Shown here piece by piece: positions 34,223-45,310 of a stretch of 64,000 nucleotides of DNA. Source of the DNA: Siphonodentalium dalli (taxonomy: Eukaryota > Mollusca > Scaphopoda > Gadilida > Siphonodentaliidae); NCBI GenBank assembly GCA_032622095.1, contig CP136069.1, positions 46,910,194 to 46,974,193 on the forward strand, read 5' to 3'. The position numbers and the translations under genes were made by a program. The stretch's first letter is position 1. Every line of letters begins with the position of its first letter. The notes under the pieces were generated by a model that saw only the letters and a program-made list of their open reading frames with translations, made no database searches and was not told the origin of the DNA.

Positions 34223-34910
34223 GTAGATTGAATTGAGTGAACTGAACCATATTTGGTATGTTAGTTTACCACACCAAAATAAAGATCATGTTCGAATCCC
34301 AAACTAAATTTCGTCCGCATGATTTTGACTGAGTTATGCCCCTTTTTCGACTTAGTTTTTACCTGATTTGCGGTTTCTGGATGATAACTTTAGATTGAAT
34401 TGAATGAACTGAACTAAATTTGGTTTGTTCGTTTACCACACCAAAATATAGATCAAATTCGAATATGGGTTTCGTCCGCATGATTTTGACTGAGTTATGC
34501 TCCTTTTTCGAATTATATTTTACCTGATTTGTGGTTTCCGGATGATAACGTTAGATTGAATTGAGTGAACTGAACCAAATTTGGTATATTAGTTTAACAC
34601 ACCAAAATACAGATCAAGTTATAATATGGGCTACGTCGGCTTGATTTTGACAGAGTTATGCCCCTTTTTCGACTTAGATTTCACCTGATTTGCGGTTTCC
34701 GGATGATGACTTTAGATTGAATCGAGTGAACTAAACCAAATTTGGTATGTTAGTTTAGCACCCCAAAATACAGATCACGTTCGTATATGGATTTTGTCCG
34801 CATGATTTTGACTGAGCTATGCCCCTTTTTCGACTTAGATTTTACCTGATATGCGGTTTCCAGATGATAACTTTAGATTGAATCGAGTTAACTGAACCAA
34901 GTTTCAAACG
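34223..34910 (+). repeat. Satellite-like tandem repeat, unit 161-168 bp, four units and a partial fifth
   Basis: Units start with 'tagattgaatt' or 'tagattgaatc' at 34223, 34391, 34552, 34713 and 34874. Each contains 'accaaaatacagatca', 'gattttgactgagttatgc', 'cccctttttcgactta' and 'acctgatttgcggtttc'. The 'gttatgcccctttttcgact' core is one I associate with bivalve repeats. Confidence 0.85.
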
Positions 34911-35020
34911 AATGAATTAAACCTTGCTCCACTTTACTCCAGAAAGGGCGTATTGTGCCCATGCCCCGACGGCGTGCTCTTGTTCAAAATTAATGACGGA
35001 AAGGAGGTATGTTTTCTGTT

Positions 35021-35029
35021 GTATATATA
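35021..35029 (+). promoter_or_regulatory. Candidate TATA box
   Basis: 'gtatatatag' lies about 135 bp upstream of the ATG at 35160, in a place that would give a 5' leader of about 100 nt. Sequence evidence only. Confidence 0.4.
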
Positions 35030-35159
35030 GCATATAGTCTGGCGCTGTGAAACTAATCAAATTATTTCTGCAGACGTCTTGTCTCATAGCAACCGTAAGC
35101 TCTATAACAAAGCCACATAGATCACGAAAGTCAGTGAACCTAAGGAGAATCAGCGGATT

Positions 35160-35477
35160 ATGGAAAACGTCTCTTGGATTGCCAGGGTGCTGATAAGTTG
35201 CATTACGATGGTATATGTGTGTGCTTTAGCAGACGTCCTGGGATCAAGGTTCATCGTATGTAAAGGGAGACAAGCTACACTATTCTACAGTGGTTCTATC
35301 CTCGAGAACAGAACAGTGACAAGTAAGCGCGACTGTGCCTTTCAATGTCTCGGAGAAGAATGGTGTACGTCCGTCGAGTTCCACGACACAGGTGTGTGTT
35401 TGTTGCTCAAAGATTGCTACATCGACAGACCATGTGACTTCTTCGCGAGCAAACAGGGGAGCAGTGTAATGTACATG
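35160..35477 (+). CDS. Signal peptide plus PAN/apple-like domain, first exon of a secreted protein
   Basis: The ATG opens 106 codons ending exactly before the consensus donor gtgagt (35478-35483). Residues about 7-25 form a hydrophobic signal peptide (VLISCITMVYVCALA). The mature part contains FIVCKGRQATL, then RTVTSKRDCAFQCLGEEWCT and CLLLKDCY. The spacing CAFQC...WC...F...C.L is typical of PAN/apple-like domains common in molluscan secreted and membrane lectin-like proteins. Later exons are not visible on the plus strand nearby, so either the intron is long or this is a lone exon. Confidence 0.6.
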
Positions 35478-36255
35478 GTGAGTTAGAGGAAGACAATCAG
35501 TTTTATAAAACATGCATTGCTCATTTGAAAAAAGTAAGTGGCTGGCAACCATTCAAAACAAAACAATGTTAGACTGGCAACAATTCAAAACAAATCATTC
35601 ATTTACAGAACTATTATGTATCGCGTGAAGGAAAAAAAACATAAATATTAATATTCAACCACTTTTTCAATAATCTGACAGACATAAACATTTAATATAA
35701 CTGATTCATCTTTTCAGACATTACGTAGTTTTATGGTGATTTGTCCTAAAAAATAGTTCAGCAAATGGCTGCCAAAAAAACTAAAATATGCAATGAAAAT
35801 TTTTTTGATTTATTTTCACGCAGACAGCCAGGGTAAAAATTGTTGTAGTACTATAGCATACATTGGCTATAAGGGATAATGATTTTTCCTTCAAATTGAT
35901 AGTTTGAATTGAGATGTTTTTGAAAATTCACTACTTTGAGTTATAAAACCCCGAACTGAACCGCAATTCACAGAATTTTGCCACTTTGTTTGATAAAAAG
36001 TGCTCACATAAATGCTTTGATTTCATTTGTACTTTTCGGCCCGGTAGACTGTGGCATCCCTCATTGCTCATTCTGATATGGGCACCATAAAACATTTGTA
36101 CACGATTTTGCAAATTGGTGGCTGCATTTCTGGGGAGATGGGGGTATCTGAATATTGATTTGTAGATCTGGTTTTGATATATTGTGAATGTGAAATGAGC
36201 ACCCTACTAGTATATTATATCTCACGTGACGCATTCTGATTGGCTGCACACTGCC
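35478..36255. other. Probable intron or spacer, no gene seen
   Basis: AT-rich. Short frames at 35931-36267 on the minus strand are unremarkable. Confidence 0.45.
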
Positions 36256-37255
36256 ATACGGTATCACCCCAGTAGGATTCCTACATGCCTACTGTTGTTT
36301 TCTATTTATAGTAACAAATTCATTTCGCGCAATCGGGTTGCCGCCTGAAGATACGACCAATCTGAAAATATACCTTGTACGATACTTGTTGCAATATCGG
36401 TATATCAGTAGATTTATTGGTGAATTTTAATGATCTTTCAAATGTCCGATCATTTATCCAATGTTTTAATAGTTTGTCCGTTTAGTTGGCAAGCGACCAG
36501 TCCTAATTTGGCAATGCCAGTAGACATTATTTATAACTTTCTTTCCGATTTCTAAAAGTTCGCCAAAATGTCTTTGCTAATGACGTATTTATATAAATAG
36601 ATGCATGAATCAAGAAGAGATGCTGTTAGGTGTAACTAATAACAGTAGTTATGCTCCACTGCCATCGTCAAAAGAATGCAGTACATTTTAAAATGTGAGA
36701 CCGATTTCAAAATTCACGGTAAATAAAAATGTGACAAAATCAGACACAGAAATTGTGAGAGAATTGACACCAATGTTCGGTATAATATAATAAATAATGA
36801 ATGTCTTGTCGTCGACTATGCCAAAATAGTGATCCTCGATGAGGAATAGTCCACTCACCTGCGGCTCGTGGACTATTCCTCCTCTCGGAGCACTATTTTG
36901 GCATAGTCATCTCCATGCCATTCATTATCTATATCAATAATAGTGTGCTAAATTTAGCACAACACCATACCAATATATATAGGACAAACAGCTCTCGACC
37001 AATCATAATATAGAAGCCCCATCTCTGGGTGAGGTGAAATATTATATAGATAATGAATGGCTTGGAGTTGACTATGTTAACATAGAGGACCACTATTTTG
37101 GCATAGTCAAAGACAAGTCATTCATTATTTATCGTACAATGTATAGTTTAAGTTTGGCCGTATCTTCAGGAGGCACCCGATTTCGCAAATTTAATTACTA
37201 CAAATAGAAAAAGAATAGTAGGCATGTAAGTATCCAGCTGGGATACTATCGGAAA
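36256..37255. mobile_element. TIR element of about 1 kb with internal palindromes
   Basis: Left arm 36256-36360 ('cctacatgcctact', 'ctgaagatacgacc') and right arm 37145-37255 ('ggccgtatcttcaggaggca', 'agtaggcatgtaagt') are diverged inverted repeats of about 100 bp. Inside, 'gactatgccaaaatagt' and 'cactattttggcatagtc' form further foldbacks at 36815-36910, and 'cactattttggcatagtc' recurs at 37093-37110. No transposase. Confidence 0.7.
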
Positions 37256-38929
37256 ATAGTAAAACAGTGTGCAGTCAATCTGCGAGAAAGTCACATGAGA
37301 TATAATATTATATGATATGAAAGTGCCTTTAACTGGTGTTCGGTGTGCTTGTCCCACGCGGTCATAATTGGGTTGTCAGTACGTGTGATATTACTACAAG
37401 ACTGCATATAGCAAACATGCACATGGCCAAAACTATGTAGTATCCTTACTTGATGCACATCGATGTCATTACAGGTGTCCGGAAGACCACTAGATTCAAC
37501 GCCAAGATACCCGTACGAAACCGTGAGTTCGAATACTGTTAAACACGAGCCGACTAGCGCTGAATGGGTCAATTGCACCAACAGAAAAACTGCTGAAGAA
37601 TACCAGGATTTGAAAATGTGCTGAAGGGTACACATGGTTTTATATTGGCACTGACGTGTTTATTTCAAACTGTGTTCCTTAACATCTGGCCCCCATCGAG
37701 TAGTTTGTTTTAATTAATTTCCGTTAATGTTAATTGGAACATCCACAATTATTATCTAATGCGATTTCAAAACCTTCAGCGGATTTTAAAAAGCTGTGCA
37801 CCCTTCAGCACTATATTTGGTGAGATTGACCCCTTCAACGTCACTGGTGGAGTGTGTATATATGTTGTAGTGCTTCGTGTGTTGGGTAGATAACGATTAT
37901 TCTAATGTATGGATCACATCCAGGCCACTGGGGAAAACAATACTTTAGCAGTTGACAAGATTCACAAGTTCGATTTCTGGCAGAAACACACAAACTGCAA
38001 CATCCCTACCAAATTCACAAAGTGAGTCATCTCACCCAAGATATCACACAACATATGTTTCTTGGCAACGAAACAAATATAATTCGACAAAGTCAGTGGA
38101 AGCCAACTCAAGATATCGTGCCGAATACTTGCAAAACCGACTGGAAATTTGGCGGAAAAAAATACCCCCTTATAGGCCATAATATTTCCTTTCGTTTGAT
38201 ATATAACTCGACGGAGTAAATCGAAGCCTGGCATTTATTGTTAAGCCATTTCGATGCAGAAAGCTAAATAATATGCCGGAAAACAAATGCAAACGTGCTT
38301 ATACAATGCATATTAATACCTCAACTAACTGCCGACAGGCAAATGTTAGTAGTACAATTACATGTGGAACTACATAGATGTTACTTTAGTCCAGGCACAT
38401 TAGACGTGAACGGGGAAAAGTAAGGAAATAAATCGGGGAAAGCTGATTTTTTTATATTATTTAGACCATATCATCGCGGACACGAAAAGTCCCCTAAAAT
38501 CCGAGTTGAGCTTTCTGCATTAAACCATTTTGTCCATATATAAAAAACTTATATATTTTTCACAATCATGGGAACAATCGGATGCTATAACACTTTTCAG
38601 CCGAAATATATACAAAATGTACTCAATATTGTTAACTACACATTCTCGAACCAGAGGTACCAGTTCAACGCGGGGATTTGAATGAATTTCGCAGATATTG
38701 ATATAAAACAACATAATGACCCAAACTTTGTTTCAAAAACTGCACAGACATCACTTCTTCAATAAAATATGCGAAATTAGCGACTATACATATGATAAGT
38801 GGCCAATACTTGTAAAAACTCAACCCTACCCTGGCCTGCTCGTCACGTTTTGCTCTTCTGCCAGTCCAAGCGCTTGTTGGAGAAAACACCACAACTGTGA
38901 AAAAGGCGATAAAAGCATGAAACTTGGCA
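37256..38929. other. Non-coding spacer
   Basis: Several frames of 60-114 codons on both strands (37291-37635 minus, 37952-38234 both strands) overlap one another and show no domain. No repeat recognised. Confidence 0.45.
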
Positions 38930-39440
38930 CGTACATGTATGTAGCTTATATGCTATTGCTCATTTTCACATGTGGAGATATTCGCGACAGGCTCTTCTTA
39001 GCAACGGTTGTTATGCAACTACCCTGCATCGAATTTATCCATATGACTGACATTATGTGAGTTCTAACAATCTAAACTACGTTGTTTTGCATTTTTATGA
39101 TGAAAATTGCCATATTTCTTACTTACATGGGGAGAGGGTGACGGTTGCCAGGGACGCACCCAAAATCTAAAACTGCACAAATGACTGATATTATGGTAGC
39201 TTTAACGAAGTAAACTACACCAAATAGCACTTTTATGTTGAAAACAATTATAATGGTTGTTAGTGTTGAGCTGGATGAAAAAACCCATATAATTCGTACT
39301 TATATGTGGGGTAACTGCTGCCATGGTCATACCCGAAATAAAACAATGCAGTGAATGCACATATGACTGACATAATGGTAGTCTTAACTAAACTAGTTAT
39401 TTTTATGGTAAAAACAATTATAAATGTTGTTAGTGTGAGC
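38930..39440. repeat. Three-unit diverged tandem repeat, unit about 165 bp
   Basis: 'atgactgacattatg', 'atgactgatattatgg' and 'atgactgacataatgg' recur with 'taaactac', 'tttttatg' and 'acatggggag' or 'atatgtgggg' blocks. The 114-codon frame at 38716-39060 runs into it and is not supported. Confidence 0.6.
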
Positions 39441-39558
39441 TTAACCAGAATGTGCTACTAATTTAGTTTTCATATGGATACTATTATCCGTTAAGCTCCA
39501 CCAGTTCAGATATCGGGAATTCAAAGTGAGAGTTGAAAAGTTTTTGCTTACATTTAAT

Positions 39559-39595
39559 ACTAGCAGGTTAGCCCGCCACTGACGTGGTTCGTCTC
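39559..39595 (+). repeat. Second copy of the 'ttagcccgccact' repeat
   Basis: Matches 2179-2219 over its first part and then passes into AT-rich sequence. Confidence 0.4.
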
Positions 39596-39599
39596 AAAC

Positions 39600-39830
39600 A
39601 TGACATTTTTAATTAATTTTTTTTTAAATTTTTTAAATTAATTATTTTAATATAATTTTTTTTCAATGAGTTAATTCTGCCTTTTTAATTTTTTAATTTA
39701 ATTTTTTGTTTTTCAATGAGTTAATTCTGCCTTTTTAATCAAGAGACTAAAATTTTTAATTATTAATTATTTTAATTAAAAAAAATTTCAATCAGTTAAT
39801 TCTGCCTTTTTAATCAAGAGAAATTATGGT
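39600..39830. repeat. AT-rich tandem repeat with 'gagttaattctgccttttta'
   Basis: Three copies (about 39667, 39717 and 39795) lie in T-rich linkers. Non-coding. Confidence 0.7.
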
Positions 39831-40923
39831 ACCCGTCCCTAAAAGAGGTATGATTTACGGTACATCGGGCGGAAAAACTGACCCGTTTTCAGAATACGCA
39901 GAATAATGTTGGCAGTCCGAGTTATTCACTCGAACGAATGGCAGCCTTGCTATTCACGAAGGATGAAATGAACTCAAAAGTATTGTTCCCGTATCTTATG
40001 ACTTCCAATAAATCTCTCCGCATAATAACAAACCGTAATGCAAAACCCCGAATGCAATAATAAAGAGCGTTTTTGGTTAACCAAGCCCAATATGGGAAAC
40101 ATAAAGAGCGTTTTGTATAATGCGATTTAGCACTCCTGCCATTGGCGGTGACTGGCGAGTGGATAACGGGCGAAGGAGTCGTCGCACGGGCTAGGGAATG
40201 ATTCGATGATACGGAAAATTTCCCGTTACCTTTTACCCTTAGATAGGAAGTTTGAGCTCAATCGGTCCAGCCAATTTCGAGTCTATAGAGGACAAACATA
40301 TACATATATACGTAGTTCTCAAAAATATATAATAGATGGGGCATGACCATAATAGTTATATAAGCCATAGATCCACACGGCTAGATGTATAATGTAAGTC
40401 ACGGACCCACGCTACTATCTATGAAGAACATAGGGCCATCCACCAATATGTTAGCCATGGACCTAGCCTTCAATAGTTAGGTGAGGACCCAGGCACACAT
40501 ACATAGTCATAGGACGCATGTCCATATACATAGACTACGGATGTTATGTTTAGTCCATGGACCAGACTACCGCGTCATATAAACCCTTACATATTGGTCT
40601 TTGATCCAGGCATATATATACTTGGCTTACACCACATAACCACGACGTTAGACGGGTTATACCTGGTCACTGGGACCGCCATGGATCGATTTCGTGTTAT
40701 AGAAATACAATAGCATAATCTATTGAGATGACCCAAAACCCATTATACATGTTGTGTGACACATACGCTACATGGTCAATGACCATGGCACTGTTACCTG
40801 GTGCAGATACCCAAGTACCCACATGTGGCCCATGTACTCTGATACCATAGCCAAAGTCCGATGCACAATACATTAGTATACCATGGATTCTGGACCCTAC
40901 ATGTATATATAGTACTTTAAACA
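39831..40923. other. Spacer with degenerate 'ccatggacc' words
   Basis: A MITE family A fragment ('aaacataaagagcgtttt') is at 40096-40115. From 40370 to 40920 many variants of 'atagnnnnccatggacc' and 'acccacatg' suggest a very old tandem array. No gene. Confidence 0.4.
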
Positions 40924-41712
40924 TATTTTATTTGTATATCGAATAATACAAAAGGGATTGGGGACAAGTTACAAAACTTACTTTGGCCCTCTCCCTGTTT
41001 ACAATAATATTATTCATACAAAATGTTGAAGGAGAGATTCAAAATCATATATAGGTTAAACATATTTACATTTACAAATGAGTGGGTTCGGGGTTTGGGG
41101 TGGGAGGTGCCATAACCGATTTGTGACTAATTTGCTTTTTGTGGCTGTTCTGAAATGCGTTTGATTATCCGACTTCGAATCGTTTAGTCGCTGTTATATA
41201 TCGATGGACTATTTTGAAGAGAATTTTGTTTCTTCTATTTGAGATATTGGGAATTCCGAGAAGTAAATCATTGATATGTGTAATTTTCAGTCCTTCTTGG
41301 TATAATTTTTTACACATTTCCATTCGTTCGGTGTGAAATAGGGGACACGCCCAGAGGTAGTGGTAAGTATCTTCGCATGGATTTCCACAATGGCATTGGG
41401 GGCTGTCAGAGATATAATTTTGGAACATATCGGAACGTAGGCTGCTGCATTTGTTACGCAATTTGGCATGGGCGACATTAAGCGTTCTACGACCTGTATA
41501 GAAGTATGATGGTGGTTTTACTGTAGGATCTATTAATTCGAGATAAAATTTGAAGTCTGCGATAGATTCGGCATCTGTTATTTCTGTGGGTATGTCATTC
41601 CACGATTTTAAAGTAGCGGGGAAGAATGATTTTTTAAAATGCTCGGTGTTACAGAAGTAAGAATAAAATTTTCCCGGTTTTCTCAAGTTATATCCAGAGA
41701 CTTCAGATGATC
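40924..41712 (-). pseudogene. 3' end of a Jockey/CR1-like LINE (ORF2 C-terminus and 3' UTR)
   Basis: The minus frame of about 180 codons (41165-41710) reads SGYNLRKPGKFYSY, then KKSFFPATLKSWNDIP, RRTLNVAHAKLRNKCSSL and CHCGNPCEDTYHYLWACPLF. These are the C-terminal region and Cys/His tail after the RT in Jockey/CR1-type LINEs of molluscs and cnidarians. The 3' UTR (40924-41164) contains 'tgtccccaatccctttt'. The RT itself is missing. The fragment joins the Gypsy integrase remnant directly at about 41712, so one element interrupted the other or a deletion fused them. Confidence 0.75.
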
Positions 41713-42235
41713 TACAAAAACTTGATTAGAGCTTTGATGACAGTCTTGGTTTGTATATTCTTGAGTGGAATTGCATCGGGTAATCTTGTAGACATGCACA
41801 TTCATGTATTCATTTCAATTCTTCATCTTTGGCAAGGGATCAACGCTATCGATCAAGACATAGCTGAATGGTTCATCGAATACCGGAATAGGCTTTAATG
41901 GTGCAGGCATTATCTTCTGATTTGGTTTTCCAATTATTTGGCAGACGTGACAGGCTCGGAATATTCGGTAACATCCTTTTGAAGTCCTGACCAGTAGAAG
42001 CTTTGCATAATTTTATACCGAGTCTTTTTCACTCCGAGATGAGCTGATAAGGGCAGACCATGTGCTAGACTAATAATCTCGTTCCTAGTTCTTCGTGGGA
42101 CCACTACTTGGTTGATCGTGCTCCATGTATCAGTCGATGACACATTTGGAGGTCGCCATTTCCTCATTACAATTCCAGATTTTATCAGGTAACACACATC
42201 TTTAGACTTGACATCTTCATTCAGATCCTTGAAAA
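41713..42235 (-). pseudogene. Integrase: H2C2 zinc domain and start of rve core
   Basis: Minus frame 42197-41934: VCYLIKSGIVMRKWRPP-like start, then RTRNEIISLAHGLPLSAHLG and TRYKIMQSFYWSGLQKDV, the HHCC zinc-binding region. After a frameshift CQIIGKPNQKI and FDEPFSYVLIDSVDPLPK continue. The first catalytic Asp region (usually DCVGPLPK) reads DSVDPLPK. A further shift gives STRLPDAIPLKNI before homology ends. It normally integrates cDNA; this copy is truncated before the second catalytic Asp. Confidence 0.8.
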
Positions 42236-42681
42236 TGTGTCCGATAAATCCAGCATGTTGTCCTCCTGTCTCATCCCCTCTGACATGGCTCTAGTTATGG
42301 CACAGGAAGGGGAAATTCCTGGAAAATCTTCCTCCAATTTCTCTGTGGATGGATTAACTTTAGGATTTGAAGTCACGCATGGTTCCTCAATCACTTTACT
42401 TCCAGCTAAATCATTTCCCAATATTAATGACACTCCATCAAAGGGAACGATGGCCTCAATCCGACGATCACTTCTCCTATAACCAGTGAATTCAGGAATA
42501 TCTTGTGTAGTTCCACATTCATCACATCTGATCCAACTCCAAAATTAGCGATTGACATGCTCCTGTATCCCGGAGTACCTTTAATTCCATCCCATTTAAG
42601 GACACTGCCCCTCTGTGAGAAATGGAGTATACCCTTGACAAGTAGGTTGTGGTGGTTTAGTGCAAATTTCTCTTCAGTCAT
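42221..42681 (-). pseudogene. Retropepsin-like aspartic protease region
   Basis: Two minus frames overlap (42681-42424, 42433-42221). The protease C-terminal part reads VGLRPSFPLMEC, then after a shift SLILGNDLAGSKV, a motif I know from Gmr1-type polyproteins of fish and molluscs. An acidic spacer ends LDLSDTFS just before the integrase. The protease would process Gag-Pol. The N-terminal active-site D(S/T)G is not evident. Broken by frameshift. Confidence 0.65.
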
Positions 42682-43832
42682 TCTTCTCAGCAGAGGTAAG
42701 AACAGTCCTCTTGCTATTCTTCTGACTTTGGAGTTTCCAGCATTGGGAAATTACATGGCCTGGTTTTCGGCAGTACCCACATGTGATATTCGACCCTTCA
42801 GTAACTTGTCTGTCATCTTGGTTGGGTCTCCTTAGAATTATGTCGCCAATTCTTAGGTTGAATCTTTCTGGAATTACTGTTGGAGATATTTTCGATGGCA
42901 GCTGCATCTTTCTTGAAAATACGTTTGCAGTTCTTGTTTCTGTGACTCAAAGCATACTCATCTGAAAGAACAGCTGCTCTACTCACCTCTACTCACTCAC
43001 ATTGGTCTTTAGTTCATCAGGAATTTAACACCGGAATTCCTCCATTAATATCTTTTGTATCAACTTCCAAAATCAGATCCAACCGCTTTGCTCGACTCCA
43101 TCTGTCAAACAGGCTTTCCTTCTTGCTAGCGAACTCAACATGAGTGTGATTTTCCGACTTACTGTGACTCCTGACGCGCTGCCTGTAAGCCTCTGGGACC
43201 ATTTCATACGACCTTAAAATGGCTTGTTTGACAATTTGTAGTGTGAACATTCCTCGGCTGACAGGGCAGAATAAACTTCTTGTGCTTAAATAAACAGTAA
43301 GGTGAGAAAATCTTGTGGCCACTTTAAACTATTAGCAACTTTCTCAAATTGATAAAAAATATTTATCCACATCCTTCTCTGTAAATGGAGGCACGAGTCT
43401 TAAATGTTTTGTTACATCAAAAGTGCTACCATACCGGTCTCTCACAGTGTGACGGGCACTCCTTTCAAACTCCATCTCCCTCTCCCTTTCTAAATCGCAT
43501 TCCCTAGCACACAAATGACGTCTTTGACTCCCAATATATTGCTCTTTAAGCCCTAAAGCTGTGATCGTCTCGGTGATATCTCCCGTGGCGTCTAAAACCC
43601 CACGCTGACATACAACCGAGAGAAGACCAGCCTCTATGCAGTAGGTTGAAATAAGTTTCTTTATGACACCTTTCCGCATATAAACATCAGCTTGTAAGCC
43701 ATACTTTTGAGCCACACCCAACAGCTCAAATTTCTTTAGAGTCAAAAGCTTCAAATGCAGGATTTGCTTCAAAATTATGAATACATTCATTGACGTTGAA
43801 TGAGATTTTGAAATACTACTATTGTTCAACAT
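42674..43832 (-). pseudogene. Gag polyprotein remnant with CCHC zinc knuckle
   Basis: Three minus-strand pieces: 43832-43344 (N-terminal part, LRLVPPFTEKDVDKYFLS near its end), 43322-43017 (capsid-like IVKQAILRSYEMVPEAYRQ, FASKKESLFDRW) and 42907-42674 with the knuckle CGYCRKPGHVISQC. Gag forms the particle that packages element RNA. Frame breaks at about 43330 and 43010. Confidence 0.75.
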
Positions 43833-43849
43833 TAACTTTTGTAAAACAT

Positions 43850-44540
43850 GAATGCAAGAGTGGTTGGATAAACTGGAAAACCCAGCGAATGTTAACTTTT
43901 GAATGTTATGTTAACTTTTGTTGAATATAAATCCACAGATAGTTGCCGATGAACTGGCAAAACCAGTGAATGTAAATTTTTGAAAGTTTTGTTAGCAGAG
44001 CATAAAGTGCTCCATTAGTAACGCACCGAGAGCGTCGAAAGCGCCGAAAGCACTTTCGGCGCGCGCCAAAACATGCGCTAATGGTGCACTTTTTGTCGCT
44101 TTCGGAGCACGACATTAGAAAGTGGACCTAATAGTATTCCTAATGGCGCTTTCGAAAGCGACAAAAAGTGTGCCATTAGTAACTCGCCGAAAGCGACAAA
44201 ATGTGCGCCGTTGTGGCGCACATTTGGTCGCTTTCAGCGCCCCGAAACATGCGCTAATCTCGGACATTTTGTCGCTTTCGACGCTTTCGGCGCGTTAATG
44301 ATGGCGCACGTTTTGTCGCCGAAATCGCCCTAATAGTATTCCATATAATCCAATAGTGGTTGGATAATCTGGCACTTCCAGCAAATATTCATTTGTAGAG
44401 TAAATCCTTTTTGAACGTTATGTTAGCAGAGCATACATCCAATAGTGGTTGGATAAACTGGCACTCCAGCAAATATTCATTTGTAGAGTAAATCCAATGG
44501 TATCTTTTCAAATCAACAAATGTCTATATTCCACAGCATT
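43850..44540 (-). repeat. Gypsy leader with 80-bp tandem repeats and a GC-rich palindromic insert
   Basis: About four diverged units of 80-85 bp (43860, 43930, 44355, 44445) share 'agtggttggataaactggca' and 'gttagcagagcata'. Between the second and third units, 43995-44340 is an unusually GC-rich block of nested inverted words ('tgtcgctttcg', 'cgaaagcgacaaa', 'gcgccattag'), with 'cctaatagtattcc' at 44131 and 44328. It looks inserted into the leader. Confidence 0.65.
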
Positions 44541-44563
44541 CATGGTGGAAATAATGTCCAATT

Positions 44564-44578
44564 CCGGACGAGCCCCCA
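44564..44578 (-). promoter_or_regulatory. Primer binding site complementary to tRNA-Pro
   Basis: On the minus strand TGGGGGCTCGTCCGG begins two bases after the LTR end. It is the standard tRNA-Pro primer site, as in some vertebrate gammaretroviruses, and fixes the LTR boundary and orientation. Confidence 0.8.
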
Positions 44579-44580
44579 AT

Positions 44581-45310
44581 TGTTACACCATGGGAGGGTA
44601 TCACAAGTCCAAACACATGAGTCTTTGGTGATTAATCGCTATATTATTTTTGATGCGTATTTGCTAACTGTGATTATTATAACTGGTGACATATGACCAT
44701 AAATATTTTATTGTGTCAGGTCATTTCGAGCTAAAATGATAATTTTGGATCCAGTGAGGTGGAATTTCATAGATTATGCCATCTCTCACTTACATTCCAC
44801 AATTCTGCTCATTTCCTTTTGAAACATGACTAGAATACCAATAGTGAATTTTGGTAAAATTTTATTCCACGTTCTGTAAAATCTATTTTTTGCCATATTG
44901 CATTGCAATAATCAGTTAACATCGACATATACACAAATCAAGTCACAATTCTCCACCAATTCCAGCAGAATAATGAACAAGAAGATATTAGTGACAAATA
45001 TAATATTTTCCACTTAACGCGACCATTGTGGCAGCAATCTTGGACGCGGAGTTCCATTTTGCCATAACAAATGATATTATGTCGTAGCTTAACAAACATA
45101 TATACACTTGTATACATTTGACAATATTTTTCTCTATAATTAGCATCAAACTGACTTACTGTAGTGCCTCGTCTCAATAACAGCGCCCATTTTTGACGCC
45201 ATCTTGTCTGGTGCATACACGGCCACTTTATTATTTCAACAACACTTACAAGTTTACGGATATAATAAGGAAGAACTGAATGGGATGAAGTGAAGTCCTG
45301 GGGTGGTACA
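44581..45310 (-). mobile_element. 5' LTR of the Gypsy element
   Basis: The 3' edge (44581) is fixed by the PBS and begins, on plus, 'tgttacacca'. The outer edge is set tentatively at 45310, where 'ggggtggtaca' would be the inverted counterpart. A minus-strand AATAAA lies at about 44708-44713. No second LTR was found, as expected for a truncated copy. Confidence 0.55.

Larger units (their letters stand above)
41713..45310 (-). mobile_element. 5' half of a Ty3/Gypsy LTR retrotransposon (Gmr1-like domain order)
   Basis: Reading minus from 45310: LTR, primer binding site, repeat-bearing leader, gag with CCHC knuckle, retropepsin, then integrase zinc-binding domain and start of the catalytic core. 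The element is cut off at about 41713. No reverse transcriptase or RNase H lies between protease and integrase, where ordinary Gypsy elements have them. Gmr1-like elements carry integrase before RT. An internal deletion of RT/RH could also explain it. Frameshifts and stops show it is dead. Details are in the part entries. Confidence 0.75.

Noticed and set aside
38716-39060. 114-codon plus-strand frame with a hydrophobic stretch
   Set aside because: Runs into a tandem repeat, and the hydrophobic part is repeat sequence.
42237-42965. Plus-strand frames of 60-110 codons
   Set aside because: Antisense shadows of the Gypsy gag and protease frames.
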